Positions 10,047 through 22,065 of a DNA stretch of 64,000 nucleotides are shown here, one piece after another. The notes under the pieces are model-generated. The model did no database searches and was not told the DNA's origin. It worked only from the letters and a program-made list of their open reading frames with translations. Position numbers and translations under genes: made by a program. The stretch is taken from NCBI GenBank assembly GCA_028386065.3, contig JAKUCV010003362.1:18283-82282 (forward strand). The letters run 5' to 3'. Position 1 is the first letter of the stretch, and each line of letters opens with the position of its first letter. The DNA comes from Turnera subulata. Its lineage: Eukaryota; Streptophyta; Magnoliopsida; Malpighiales; Passifloraceae.

Positions 10047-11217
10047 GAAACCCCAGTCTATAATATTAATTCGAAGAAGGTTAAATTAAATGATTCTAAT
10101 ATGACCTATCTCTGGCATTGTCGTTTGGGCCATATAAACGAGACTCGTATTTCTAAACTTTATAAGGATGGATTTTTAGACTCATTTGATTTTGAATCAT
10201 ATGAGACATGTGAGTCATGTTTAAAGGGCAAAATGACGAAAGCTCCTTTTGCCGGTAAAGGTGAAAGGGCTTCAGACTTGTTAGGCCTTATACATTCTGA
10301 TGTATGTAGGCCTATATCAACATAGGCTAGAGATGAATTTCAGTACTTCATTACATATATTGATGATTATAGTAGATATGGCTATGTGTATCTTATGAAG
10401 CACAAGTCAGAATCCTTTGAAAAGTTCAAAGAATTCAAGAATGAAGTACAGAATCAACTTGGTAAGAGTATTAAAATGCTTCGATCTAATCGAGGAGCTG
10501 AATACTTAGACCGAGAATTTCTTGGTCATCTAAAGGAATGTGGTATAGTATCACAACTTACTCCACCAGGTACACCTCAATGGAATGGTGTATCTGAAAG
10601 GAGAAATAGAACTCTGTTAGACATGGTTCGTTCCATGATGAGTCAAGCTGACATTCCTTCTTCATTTTGGGGACATGCTTTATTGACTGTTGCCTTTACA
10701 CTTAACCGTGTTCCATCTAAATCGGTTGAAAAGACACCATATGAGATGTGGACTGAGAAACGTCCCAATTTGTCTTTTATGAAGATTTGGGGTTGTGAGG
10801 CCTACGTAAGATGTCAAGCATCAGACAAACTCGGCCCTAAATCTGGCAAGTGCCTTTTTGTTGGATATCCTAAAGAAACGAAAGGATATTATTTCTATAA
10901 TCCCACAGAGCAAAAAATGTTTGTTGCTCGTACTGCTATTTTTCTAGAAAGAGAATTTATTTCTAGAGAGATCAGTGGGAGAAAAATAGAACTCGAAGAA
11001 GTTCGAGTACAACAAGAAGCTATAGAGGATAAGATGGAACATGGACAGGAACCACAAGATGTTGTGGGTGAAAATCCTATACCTGTAACACATGGACCAC
11101 ATAGGTCTGATAGGACTCGGTATGAGCCTGAGAGATATGGATTTCTTTTGACTCATACTGGAGATGTGATGCTCATAGATGAAGATGAGCCCACTTCCTA
11201 TCAGCAGGCAATTACGG
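10047..11217 (+). pseudogene. pol: Copia integrase
   Basis: A GAG-pre-integrase zinc module (LWHCRLGH...CESCLKGKM, 10110-10235) precedes the integrase core. Acidic triad positions are present: D at 10299-10301, D at 10362-10364 within YIDDYSR, and E at 10596-10598 within VSERRNR. A TAG (10323-10325) interrupts the core between the first two acids. The C-terminal part (WGCEAYVR, GKCLFVGYPKETKGYYFY) is open. In active elements integrase inserts the cDNA into the host chromosome. Confidence 0.92.
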
Positions 11218-12107
11218 GTCCAGACTCTAAGAAGTGGCTAGAAACCATGAATTCTGAGATGGAATCCATGTACGAAAACAAGGTGTGGACCTTGGTTGAT
11301 CCACCTGAAGGGGTAAAACCCATTGGGTGCAAGTGGGTCTATGAGAAGAAGATCGATATGGATGGTAATGTGATTACCTTTTAAGGGCGATTGGTTGCGA
11401 AAGGCTTCCAACAAGTTCATGGTATTGACTATGATGAAACTTTTTTGCCAGTTGCCATGGTTAAATCCATCCAAATTCTATTGGCTATAGCTACATACCA
11501 TGATTATGAGATATGGCAGATGGATGTCAAAACCGCTTTCCTTAATGGAATTCTTTTAGAGGATGTGTACATGACACAACCTGAAGGTTTTGTTACCCCA
11601 GAGAATGCTAATAAGGTATGCAAGTTGCAAAGATCCGTTTATGGATTAAACCAAGCTTCTAGGAGTTGGAATCTTCGTTTTGATGAAGTAATCAAACAGT
11701 TTGGTTTCATTAAGAATGAAGATGAGCCATGTGTTTACAAGAAGCTTAGTGGGAGTACTATCGTTTTCTTGTTGTTGTGTGTTGACGACTAACTACTCAT
11801 TGGGAATGAAATTCCAACACTGCAGTCTGTAAAGACTTGGTTAGGAAAGAATTTCTCAATGAAGGACTTAGGAGAAGTTGCCTACGTGCTAGGTATAAAG
11901 ATCTATAGAGATAGATCCAAAAGGCTTCTTGGCCTAAGTCAAAGTACATATATTGATAAGGTGCTTAAAAGGTTTAGCATGCAAGAATCCAAGAAAGGTT
12001 TCTTGCCCATGTCACATGGCATAAGTCTCTCAAAGAATCAATGTCCTAGTACATCTAAGGAGAGAGAGCGAATGAGTAAGATCCCTTATGCATCAGCAAT
12101 ATGATCT
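11218..12107 (+). pseudogene. pol: Copia reverse transcriptase
   Basis: The RVT_2 domain starts at KKWLETMNSEMESM (11230) with WTLVDPPEG and CKWVYEKK. It is stopped by TAA 11382-11384, resumes with LVAKGFQQVHGIDYDETFLPV and QMDVKTAFLNG, and reaches the catalytic YVDD box as C-V-D-D (11778-11789), followed directly by TAA 11790-11792. The thumb-side DLGEVAYVLGI continues to a TGA near 12104. Three stops plus the altered Tyr of the catalytic box make it inactive. Confidence 0.92.
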
Positions 12108-12767
12108 ATCATGTATGCCATGCTATGTACTCGACCAGATGTCACATAAGCATTAAGTGTCACAAGCAGATACCATTCTGATCCCGGTGAAGGTCACTGG
12201 ACAGCGGTTAAGAACATCCTTAAGTACATGAGAAGAACTAAGGATGCATTCCTTGTATACGGAAGCGTTGATGAGCTTGTTGTAAAGGGTTACACAGATG
12301 CTAGCTTCCAAACTGATAGGGATGACTTTAGATCGCAGTCAGGTTTTGTGTTTTGTCTTGGAGGTGGTGCTGTTTGCTGGAAGAGTTCAAAGCAAGAAAC
12401 AATTGCCAATTCAACTACTGAGGCTGAATATATAGCTGCCTCTGATGCAACGAAAGAGGCTGTTTGGATTAAAAAGTTCGTAACTGAACTTGGGGTGGCT
12501 TCGAGCATTGATAGTCTGATTGAGCTCTATTGTGACAACAATGGAACAATCGCACAGGCTCAAGAACCTAGATACCACCAAAGATCCAAACATATACTCC
12601 GACGCTACCTTCTTATTAGAGAGAACATTGGCAGAGGTGATGTGAGGCTGTGCAAGGTTCCTTCTAAGAACAATGTAGCAGATCCATTAACTAAGCCACT
12701 CACACAGCAGAAGCATGATGGTCATGCTACATCCCTTGGTATTAGATACATGGATGATTGGCTTTAG
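12108..12767 (+). pseudogene. pol: Copia RNase H
   Basis: The C-terminal RNase H begins in a stop-containing stretch (MYAMLCTRPDVT, stop near 12148) and is then open from 12228. It has YTDASFQ (first acid), SSKQETIANSTTEAEYIA (Glu) and ELYCDNNGTI (second Asp), ending at TAG 12767 within 15 bp of the polypurine tract. Best-preserved part of this pol. Confidence 0.92.
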
Positions 12768-12781
12768 TGCAAGTGGGAGAT

Positions 12782-14333
12782 TGTTTGTGTAGTGCCAAAA
12801 AGCCAATCATTGGATGATCATATAGTCATGTATATTTATTAAGGTTCTATTCCAATAAATATGTTTATCAGTGATAAACGCTTGCACATATTTATAACCT
12901 AAGAATATTTTATATTCTTGAATTATCCCTAGTCGATTATTATTATGGATGGGTTGTAATAATAAATTAAGACTAGCGTATGTTGAGAATTATATGAGAT
13001 ATGAATTCTACATATGGGTACAAGTTAGAGAACTTGTGGTCTGGACTGACCCGACATAAGAACACTACATGGATTGTTATATATGTTGTCATTAGTGGTT
13101 TTTATATGTATTGTCCTTAGACCTGAGATCATCAAGGTTCCCAACATGTGGGTCGTATACTTTGATATTACTCTTAGTTACCCGTAACTGAGCTTAGAGT
13201 AATTATTGGGTATATGATGTAATGTGTAGTGGGTTTTGTATGATCAAGATGGGATTCGTCCAACCCATATAACGGGTATCTTATCACTTGGGCCCCTTGA
13301 TAGAGTTGAACTGTAAATGCGTGGCCATGCTCGGATTAAGTGATATGGAGATATCATTTGTATTCTTTTTACACAGTTAACTCGGGGATCAAGAAACCTT
13401 AGATTAAACATATACGAGAATGACATATTCCATTTCTCGTGTTTGATCATGATATAATGGTACGAAAGGATAATGACATTTTTCCGAGGCATAATGAATC
13501 AGTACTGATCTGGTCACTTGGGTAGCAATGATGTGTTGCTAGACACCGCTCATTGTTTATAATTATAAATGAGAGTTTATAATTATTGCCAACGTGATTA
13601 TTGCCTACAGGGTCACACACTCAGAACTGTTGATTCGTGCAAGTGGTTAGACCATGGTTGGACCATGTTTGACCAGGTTATTGAGCTAGTGGTTGGACCA
13701 TCGTTAGACCGGGTCGTTTGGGTTGCTTCGGTTCAATAGTTACCAGAATTATTGAACCTGAATACTGTCCAAAGGCATGAAAGGATGTGTTGTTTTATAT
13801 ATTTGTTGATATATATAATTGAGTTAGTGGAGACATGATCATGTTGATGATTGTGACTAAATTATAGATGATGAAAAAAACAATTATGCATGATAAGATG
13901 TATGTATGATTGGTTGGCCATTTTCTGTATTAACTAATGTGTAAACATATATGTGATATATGTAAGAGTGTGAAGTATGAGCAGATAAGAGTAGAGCTCA
14001 ACACACAAGCACATACACAAAAGTTGTGAGAAAAACACTCTAGGCTCTTTTGCTCTCAAAATTCTGTAGCTAGCACTGCGGTTCGGGAGTGCTCGGGTTA
14101 GTGATCGTGAGATGGTTGCTAGCAGTCATCGACGGTTCGTGTGGATACCGTAGAGGAGTCGGATTTCTATCCGGTTCTTGCTGATTCGTATCATCAGTTG
14201 AGTGAAAGATCTCGACCAAACCAGGTACGAAATTTTTGTTATTCGGTTTGCCCCGTTTCACATGGATCCTCCATTGGTTCTGGGTTTTCTGCTGCGTATA
14301 TAGTCTTTTTGTTTGCATACCCGGTTATTTACA
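12782..14333 (+). mobile_element. 3' LTR of the copia element
   Basis: Starts TGTTTGTGTAGTGCC directly after the purine tract 12769-12780 and ends TTTACA. It is followed by the target duplication GATAT (14334-14338). Confidence 0.95.
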
Positions 14334-14414
14334 GATATCACCAAGAGGGATTTAGAGATGACCAAACAAGGGGCAGAAGAAACTTTTTTTGCTTTTATCA
14401 CTATGCAGCATGAC
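14334..14414 (+). pseudogene. gag: Ty3/gypsy (Tat-like) gag, part 2
   Basis: Directly after the copia 3' LTR the plus strand reads ITKRDLEMTKQGAEETFFAF, the expected continuation of the gag interrupted at 5785; the overlap is the duplicated GATAT. The gag stops again at 14414, where a second LTR begins. Two later insertions have therefore fragmented the same gene. Confidence 0.82.
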
Positions 14415-15678
14415 TGTTAACAGCCAAATTTGACCCATAAGATATAAGCAATGGCAGCCCATAATCACACATTACCTGTAGCTAATTTTAAATCTAATTT
14501 TGGTAGAAAATTAGAATTAAAAATATTTTTTTTTGTTTTATGTTTTTATGGTAAAGAGAGTAGAAAAGAGGGAAGATTTGATGTGTAGTTGATAAATAGG
14601 AAAAGTTAGGCTGTAAGCTACAAGTTAGGAGTGGTTCTAGGTCAGGAAACATTCTAGAAGGTGTGAAAAACAAATAAAAGTCCGACTTAAGGAGATTCAA
14701 GCCAAACAGGAAAAGAGTAGGAAAAGTACCCGGGGCTCGAGCAGTCATGGCGACATGATCACAGGCCTGGGCAGTTTTTGATAGATACCGCCAGCCCATG
14801 GCGGTCAAGGCGAGATGACCGTCGGGGCTGGGCGATCAAAGGTTCCAGATTCTTCTATGTTCCTCTTTTCTTGTTTCTAGGTCAGGAAACATTCTAGAGG
14901 GTGTGAAAACAAATAAAAGTCCGACTTAAGGAGATTCAAGCAAAATAGGAAAAGAATAGGAATAGTACCTGGGCTCGGGCAGTCATGGCGACATGATCAC
15001 AGGCTTGGGCAGTCTTTGATGGATACCGCCAGCCCATGGCGGTCAAGGCGAGAAGACTGTCGGGGCTGGGAGATCAAAGGTTCCAGAATCTTCTATGTTC
15101 CTCTTTTCTTGATCCTATGTCTGCACTAGAATCACCTTCGCAACTAATTGATGCCCGATTTTCGGCTTCAATCAAACTAGAGTTTAGCAATTCTACTCTT
15201 CACCTCCTAAACTAAAAAGGAATAGGCAATAAAGGAATTAGAATTACAAGGAATCAAATTAAATGCCACAAGTAAAAGAACTTGATAAGTAGAATTTAAT
15301 CCTAGTGCAAAACCAAGAGAATCCCTCCCTTGGAAAATCGATTGAATCACTCAACCAAGAAGAAAACATTCAAAAGGCAAAACTATTATTTTTGAAAATT
15401 CTGTCAAGTCTAGTCGAAATGCCAAAATAAAAAGCATTTACACTCCTTAAAACCCTAGACCAAGTCGGCAGCAACCTAATTGGACTTGACTTCCTAATTT
15501 GCTAGATGTCGAATTCTAACTACCCATTAAGACTAAGTTTTAATTGATCCAACAACACATTGGACTCTAATCAAACCCAAAAAAACATACCCCAAGTAAT
15601 TAAACTAAAACCCACAAAATAATAATCCAACTATAATAACAAAAGTTAGCTGAAATTATTAAGTCTATTGTTTATAAG
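14415..15678 (+). mobile_element. Tat-like LTR fragment
   Basis: Starts TGTTAACAGCCAAATTTGACCC, close to the LTR start TGTGAACACCCAAATTTGACCC at 53400. It is inserted in the gypsy gag. Internally it contains a 240-bp tandem duplication and GCGGTCATGGCGAGATGACC-like blocks that also occur, inverted, near 26755-26845. A solo LTR interrupts it at 15678/15679; sequence resumes at 18832-18900. The LTR 3' end and primer site are not seen. Confidence 0.6.
14636..15112. repeat. 240-bp tandem duplication within the LTR
   Basis: Unit 1 starts at TCTAGGTCAGGAAACATTC (14636) and unit 2 at 14876, extending to about 15112, with roughly 95% identity by eye. Each unit carries the inverted repeat ACCGCC...GGCGGT around the word AGCCCAT. 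Confidence 0.93.
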
Positions 15679-18472
15679 TGAAACGCCCGTATCCCAAATT
15701 GTCCAATTTAAGTAATTAAAATATATGAAAAGACCAATTTGCCCTTTCTTCCCGGGATACGATACAAACAACTTAACCAACATACAATTATACAATAAAT
15801 TATACAAGAAAGCGAGTATACAGCGGAAGACAAAACATAAAATAACATGTATGCCGTGAACTCTATGGATCCGACCCGAGTAGAGGATAACACCGCCACC
15901 TGCTGATATGCACCACTCCTCAAAGAACAATTAACCTGTGGAATGACTGTGAGGGGGTGAGACCAACCACTGTCTCACCGCAAACAAATAAACCATAGTA
16001 TACAACTACAAATCAACCACAAACACACCGGCATTAAGCAATAGCAATCACAGTGCACAAACAAGTCACAATACAGAACACAAGTCATCATCAGACTTCA
16101 AACCATCACTTATCATTTCTCATATTATTATCGTTGTTATTAGGATTAAATATTTTTATTAGGGCCCTCTACTGTGTGCGTCGAGCTCAGTCCCGTCTCA
16201 TGAGACAACCAATGCATAAGCCCAATATAACCAGGGCAAGGCCCAATACCATCAGTGAGAGAGAGATAGACAGAGAGAAAGAGGGAGGTAGAAAGGGGGA
16301 GGTAGAAAGGGGGAGATAGAAAGAGGGAGGTAGAACCGGTCATCACAGACCCATATACTAAACCGCATATACCATGTTATCCCGCATGAAATCCCGAGGG
16401 GTATCACTTCCCGCTCGAACCAACCGGTCAACAACCCCACAGTAGAATTATTTTTAGTGTACATTATTCTCAGTTATACTTAACGAGTTATGTGGGGTTG
16501 TGTGGATTTAACATTTTGTTCTCAAGTCCGGGCCTCCGGCCCACAAATCACCACACACCACAAATCTATATCTCATGTTATTTAACATAACAAAACAAGT
16601 CATGCTCGACAGGCACAATATATCACATCGAACAACAGGTCACATAATCGGGCACACCACATCATAGGCATCATCAACATAATACACTATGCAAATAGCA
16701 ACATCAACACAACAAGCATACACGCATACAACATTCAATGCCAAACAAATACTAACACATTGTATATCATGATAATTAACCGAGTATCGTAGGCAGTAAA
16801 GCATACAAGGGTTTATATGTCCTCACCTGGGCCATAATATCTTCCTCGGAACTCGAAGCCCGTTCCGCCTCGACAATCCTATATTAATAACAAAATATAA
16901 CCCCACATAAGGTCCACATAAAACAATGCTAGAAGCATGTCAATGTCGTGACTTTAACCCATATTATCTTTTGCCCTTAAGTCCGATTAAACAGGTCATG
17001 GGTCTAAGCCCAAACAAGTCCAAACATATATCTGGGCCTAAAGCCCGTATCATTTAAAGCCATTGGGCCTAAAGCCCATCTTAAATTAATTATTCTGTAT
17101 TGTGCCTATAGCTCATATATACCAAAATTACCATTAAACCCAATCATATTTTACTTTGGGCTTAAAATCCATCATTAAATCCATATTATATATAGTGTAT
17201 CTTAAATGGGCTTGGGCCCAATCCGTCATGAGAATCATATTACTTAGTAAAACCCGAGTCCAGCCTTCCGGCCTAACTGACCTTTCTGCGTCGGTGGAAT
17301 TCCGGCCACGCGTCCCTCAACTCTCAGAACTCGATTTCCACTAAATCCACATTTTAATATATCGATAAATTCCTTAAAATACATGACTTGCTCGGAAATT
17401 AGAATCTACAGCATCATCAAGAAATTACCGTTTATAGTCGTTTCCCGATGCTCGCCGGAACAATGTACGCGCTCGCCGGATTCTGGTCAGACCCGCCGGA
17501 AGAGTGACCCGAGACGTCGAAAAGAAAACCATAACAAACTGCCCAACCCGAAAGACAACCAATTCATCAAAACAACCAACACAAAAACGAAATTGAAAGG
17601 AAGCAGGAGGAAGGAGGTCGCATCCTTACTAGGAAAACCCAAATCCTCACTGTCCGCAGCTCAATTCTGCCCGGAACTGTAGCACAACACCCAAAATCAG
17701 TCCCTCACACCTTCTGTCCGTGAAAAACCCGAGCGAGCACCAGTGCTCGTCACCATCACCGAGCCATCAGGCAAAGAAGAAGAGAAATGAATAAGAGAAA
17801 TAGAGGAGCGGCTGCAGCCACTTACCGGAAATCTAACCCCCTCTGGCGGTCACTGGCCTGAACCCAACTTGCAACCGAGCCCTGTAACAGCACTGCCGAA
17901 CCAACCACCAGCAACCACCACCATCGAACCATCCACCACTGAAACCGCCATCAACAACACCATCCCGGCCAAACACAACGAGCAGAAGCACCAAACGTCA
18001 CCAACACGAACTGCAACATCACTGCCACAAGACAACCGCATCCACAAAATGCAAACCAAATAAATCATCACAAACACACCCTGATTCGACAAGAACCTGA
18101 ATTGAAGAGAACAATAAGAAGCAAAGAGAGTGGCGGGGCAAGCTTAGCAGACGATGACACAAGCAGCAACAGCTCCCTGTCACACTGCAAGTCCGAGCCC
18201 AGACCTCAAACCAGTCCCCCGCCTCCTCCCTTAGCTCGACAACGGCGGCTTGGCTTGAATCGGGGCAACGGCATGTACTAGAGTGTCGGCGGCCCGAAGG
18301 AAGGAATGGAAAAGAAGAGGAAGTAAGAAGGGAGGATTGGTGGCAGCGGTTGATTCCAAAAAGAGACGAGAAAGGAGAAAAAAAATGGGTGAGTGGCAGC
18401 CAAAAACGAAAAAGAAGGGAAGTGGAGAGAAAAAAAAGAAAGAAAGACGAGGGGTGTTAGGGTTTTGGCCGG

Positions 18473-18504
18473 CCAAGACCAAAACGACGTCGTTTTGGTC
18501 TTGG
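18473..18504. promoter_or_regulatory. 32-bp perfect palindrome with GACGTC core
   Basis: Two 16-bp arms (CCAAGACCAAAACGAC and its complement) meet without a spacer at offset 328-359 of the LTR. GACGTC is a bZIP C-box core. An equivalent interrupted palindrome is at 63491-63513, offset 336-358 of the related LTR. Its position in U3 fits a transcription-factor dimer site. Confidence 0.8.
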
Positions 18505-18580
18505 GCGTGGTCAAATTCTTTCCCCAAGTCAACGCGACCAAAGCTCACTCCCCCTTTGTGTGTTATACTTCGTCACACCC

Positions 18581-18598
18581 AAAACTATGTAGTCTTAG
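18581..18598. promoter_or_regulatory. Degenerate palindrome AAAACTATGTAGTCTT
   Basis: Decayed counterpart of the perfect 16-mer palindrome at 63393-63408. It lies at the same distance (about 235-250 bp) from the LTR start in both copies. Confidence 0.6.
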
Positions 18599-18929
18599 TA
18601 AAAACTACTATACACTCAGTGTTACACCCCGAAACTCCAATTAATCTTAAAGAAACCGACTAAGGATTAATCCTTAAAGTAAAATTAACATTTCTAAAGG
18701 AAGATAAATTAATAAATACCATTTTCTTGACCAAAAACCCTAGAAATTCCGCAAGGGTAAAATTGGAAATTAAACTTCAAAAATTCCGAAAAATTCATAG
18801 AGATTTAATACTAAAAATTCGGGGCGTTACAATAAGAATCAGCCCAAATAATAATAAATTAAAAGTGATATGTTGACTAGGCATTGGATGGCCCAAGTCG
18901 ACTAAGCTCCTTCTCTAATAATTGAAACA

Positions 18930-20290
18930 CATGTTGGTTTCTTCTTATACTCCTCTCCAAGCTTGATAATCTTATCTTCATGCAATTCATAATTAACCCA
19001 AACTTGAGTAAAGTGCAGCATATGATTCTTGATCATCTTCAAAGGAGCCCTTGTAATTGATCCTTGAGGCAAGCTAATGATGCCATCTCCATATTCAGTT
19101 CCACTTGGTGCTAGCTTGCTTGCAACATTCCTCCCTCAAAAGAATTTGCCCTCCAATCTGTACTTGCATTGTCAAAGAGAGAAAGATCAGCAACATTAAA
19201 AGTAGCACTCACTGCATACTCACCAGGCAGAACGATCTTGTAGGTATTGTCAGTGAAGCGCTCCAACACTTTAAAAGGACCATCCCCCTCGTATCTAGCT
19301 TAGATTTCCTTTGCTGAGGAAACCTTTCCATCCTAAAGTGTACCCAAACCCAATCTTCAGGCTCAAACCTAACTAACTTGCGCCCTTTGTTGGCCTTTTG
19401 CGCCACTTTAGCTTTCTTCTCTTCAATGTGCTTGTGAGCCTTCTCTTGTATGGATTGAACCAACTTTGCTTTTTTGCTGTCCATCTACATTAACAAGCTC
19501 ATTCAAATGTAAAGGCAACAAATTCATGGGGTTAGTAGATTAAATCCATACACAATCTTAAATGGAGAATAACCTATAGAAGAATGAATGCTTCTATTAT
19601 AAGCAAACTCAATCAAATGCAAACAATCTTCGCAAATTTTCATGTTTTTGCCCACAACAGCACGCAATAAAGATCCCAAAGTTCTATTTACCACTTTAGT
19701 TTGGCTATCAGTCTGGTGATGACAAGCAGTAAAAAACAACAACTAGGACCCAATTTACTCCATAACACACGCCAAACGTGACTTAAGAATTTTGTTTCTC
19801 TATCAGAAATAATTGTCCTAGGAATTCCCGGTAAACGAACTACATCTCTAAAAAACAATTCAGCATGAGATGCATCATCAGTTTTATGACAAGTAATAAA
19901 ATGAGCCATCTTACTAAACCCGTCAACCACAACAAAGATGCTATCTCTACCTTTCCTAGTCCTAGGCAATCCAATCACAAAATCTATAGAAAGATCAGTC
20001 CAAGGATGAGTAGGAACAGGGAAAGGAGTGTACAACCCATGAGGTTGCACTCCTGATTTGGCATGTCGACATGCCACACAGCCACTATAAACCTGCTCAA
20101 CATTTTTTTTCATGTTACTCTAGTAAAAATTTTCCTGTAGAATGTCAAGAGTTTTAGCAATACCAAACTGACCCATCAAACACCCATGATGTGATTCTCT
20201 AGCCAAAAGCTCACGCATAGAACAAGATGGAATACAAAGTTTTCCTTCACAAAGTAAATATTCGTTATCACTCTAAAAATTTTGAAAACC
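18930..20290 (-). pseudogene. pol: Ty3/gypsy integrase
   Basis: Minus-strand frames give, in order: an LCIPSCSMRELLARESHHGCLMGQFG segment near 20230-20160; the zinc-binding [10 protein letters not shown] and catalytic-core start [16 protein letters not shown] (20113-19930); [10 protein letters not shown] with the second Asp (about 19815); [16 protein letters not shown] with the Glu changed to Val-Asn context near 19700; and the C-terminal part RKLVRFEPEDWVWVHF...ERFPQQRKSKL (19484-19300). The last portion resembles the GPY/F module. Multiple frameshifts. The tail up to 18930 lacks a visible chromodomain, so clade assignment stays open. Confidence 0.87.
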
Positions 20291-21496
20291 AAATTATTCA
20301 CATGCATCATACACATTAGTAAAGTCAGGATCAGATTTATACAATTCCTTGATATACTCAAATCCAATTAACTTAGAACTAAGAGAAGAGAATAAAGCAT
20401 ACATCTTGGATAATGCATAAGCAACCATATTATCCTTACCTTGCTTGTACTTGACGATATAGGGAAAAATCTCAATGAATTTCAGCCACTTTGCATACCT
20501 TTTTCCCAACTTCCCTTGGCTCTTTAAGTGCTTCAAACTTTCATGATTAATAAGAATCACAAATTTTTTTGGCCAAAGGTAGTGCTGCCATGTTTCTAGT
20601 GCCCTCACTCATGCATACTGCTCCTTATCATAAGTGGAATAATTGAGTTGAGCTCCCTTCAATTTCTCACTGAAATAGGCGATTGGCCTCTTTTCCTGCA
20701 AAAGAGCAGCACCTATTCCTATGCTAGAAGCATCACACTCAACCTCAAAAATAAAATCAAAGTTAGGCAACTTAAGAATGGGAGCAGAGCACAACTTTTC
20801 CTTTAAAGTCAAAAATGCTTTTTGTTGTGTATCTCCCCATTTAAATCCAACTTCCTTCTTAACAATGTCATTCAAAGGAGCAGTAATAGTACTAAAATCT
20901 TTCACAAATCTCCTATAAAAACTAGCAAGTCCATGAAAAGATCTTACCTCAGAGATAGAAGTGGGAGTCAGCCACTCTCCTGTGGCCCTTATTTTTTCTT
21001 GGTAAACTTCTATCCCTCTTGCACTAGCCACATAACCAAGAAAAATAGCACTATCTATGCAAAAAGTACACTTCTTAAGCTTGGGAAATAACTTTTCTGC
21101 CCTAAGCGCATCCAAGACAAGCTTAAGATGTTCCATATGCTCATCAATACTTTTGCTATGGATCATAATATCATCAAAATACACAACAACAAAATTTCCT
21201 AATGAAAAACAGCAAGACATGATTCATTAGGCGCATAAATATAGTAGGTGTATTAGTTAATCCAAAAGCCATAATCAACCACTCATACAAACCATACTTA
21301 GTCTTAAATGCAGTCTTCCATTCATCTCAAATTTTCACGCGAATTTGATGATAACCAATCATGAGATCATTCTTGGTAAATATGCATGCACCATGTAACT
21401 CATCAAGCATGTCATCTAACCTAGGAATGGGATGGCAATACTTTACCGTTGTTTTGTTGATAGCTCGACAATCAACACACATGTTTTGATTATTTT
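20291..21496 (-). pseudogene. pol: Ty3/gypsy reverse transcriptase and RNase H
   Basis: From 21496 leftwards: [44 protein letters not shown], and [10 protein letters not shown] with stops. Then the open frame 21220-20609 carries [13 protein letters not shown] (catalytic box), [24 protein letters not shown] and the RNase H start [18 protein letters not shown], continued in 20608-20294 ([20 protein letters not shown], with the conserved Asp in the expected D-H-x-S-L context changed to Asn). The N-terminus of RT is missing: a Tat-like LTR joins abruptly at 21496/21497. Confidence 0.92.
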
Positions 21497-22045
21497 GTCA
21501 AGCCATGTTAGAACTACGTGGCTTTGACCCCGGTCACACGGGTACATAGGTAGTCTCAAGTTGCCAATGGGATGCAAGCCAAATTGTGTGTTTTTGCTTT
21601 ATTTTGTTGATGTGTCGTGTTATATTGTGTTATATTATGATTCCATGTAAGAACTCGTGAGCTTTGAACCCGGTCGCCGGGGTACGTAGGTGGATTCTAG
21701 TGGAGGAATCTCAAGCTCAATTATGTTTTTATTTTCTGTTTAGTTTTTATTTTTGTTTTATTTTTTTTGTTGAGTTTGTTGCATAAAGGCATACTTTGAT
21801 CTTCAATTGTACACGATTTTGCACCAGATGGGTGCCTAACACCTTCCCATCTGTGACGAACTCCCGAATCCAACGTCTCTGGTTCGTTATGACTGGTTGC
21901 GTTAAGAGCTTGATGGAAGGTTATTCCCTGAATTTTGGCCTTAATAAAATTTGGGTGGCGACTCCATTAATGTTGGGTTGACCCAAAGAAGAAGGTGTAG
22001 GTAGAGAGTGAGGGGTTTAAGTAACCCTTAATTCGGGTCCTCATA
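21497..22045 (+). mobile_element. Tat-like LTR, 3' end only
   Basis: Contains GTAAGAACTCGTGAGCTTTG...GGGTACGTAGGTGG (from about 21645), ACACCTTCCCATCTGTGACG (21839) and AAAATTTGGGTGGCGACTCC, all shared with 54116-54420 and, inverted, with 25420-25810 and 32230-32620. It ends a few bases before a primer-binding site. A second, earlier TTAGAACTACGTGGCTTTG block (21507) suggests an internal duplication of the LTR body. Confidence 0.8.
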
Positions 22046-22047
22046 GT

Positions 22048-22065
22048 TGGCGACTTCGCTGGGGA
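22048..22065 (+). other. Primer-binding site, Tat/Ogre type
   Basis: TGGCGACTTCGCTGGGGA closely resembles the TGGCGACTCCACTGGGGA site at 32181-32198 (complement) and the degenerate one at 54491-54508. This is the primer site type of plant Tat/Ogre elements. Confidence 0.85.

Larger units (their letters stand above)
5786..14333 (+). mobile_element. Complete but inactive Ty1/copia retrotransposon
   Basis: The 8.55-kb element has 1557-bp (5786-7342) and 1552-bp (12782-14333) LTRs with TGT...ACA ends and a perfect 5-bp target duplication GATAT (5781-5785 and 14334-14338). A primer site lies at 7344-7356 and a purine-rich GTGGGAGA tract just before the 3' LTR. Domain order gag, protease, integrase, RT, RNase H is that of Ty1/copia. 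Every domain carries stops or key substitutions, so it cannot move by itself. The LTRs differ at several percent of positions by eye over the first 190 bp, so the insertion is not recent. It sits in a Tat-like gag. Confidence 0.96.
15679..18831 (-). mobile_element. 3.15-kb solo LTR, gypsy TGTAACG type
   Basis: On the minus strand it starts TGTAACGCCCCGAATTTT (18831 leftwards) and ends GGGCGTTTCA at 15679. It is bounded by a perfect 5-bp target duplication ATAAG (15674-15678 and 18832-18836). No internal region lies inside, so it is a solo LTR left by recombination between two LTRs. Related pieces are at 63156-64000 (same U3 start) and 60629-62030 (same end). Inside are CA-rich repeats, a GC-rich stretch (about 17260-18300) and a G/A-rich leader on the plus strand. 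Open frames here are composition-driven. Confidence 0.93.

Noticed and set aside
18283..18663. Lys/Arg-rich 126-codon frame in the solo LTR
   Set aside because: Comes from A/G-rich leader sequence and the palindrome; no homologue or domain is recognised.
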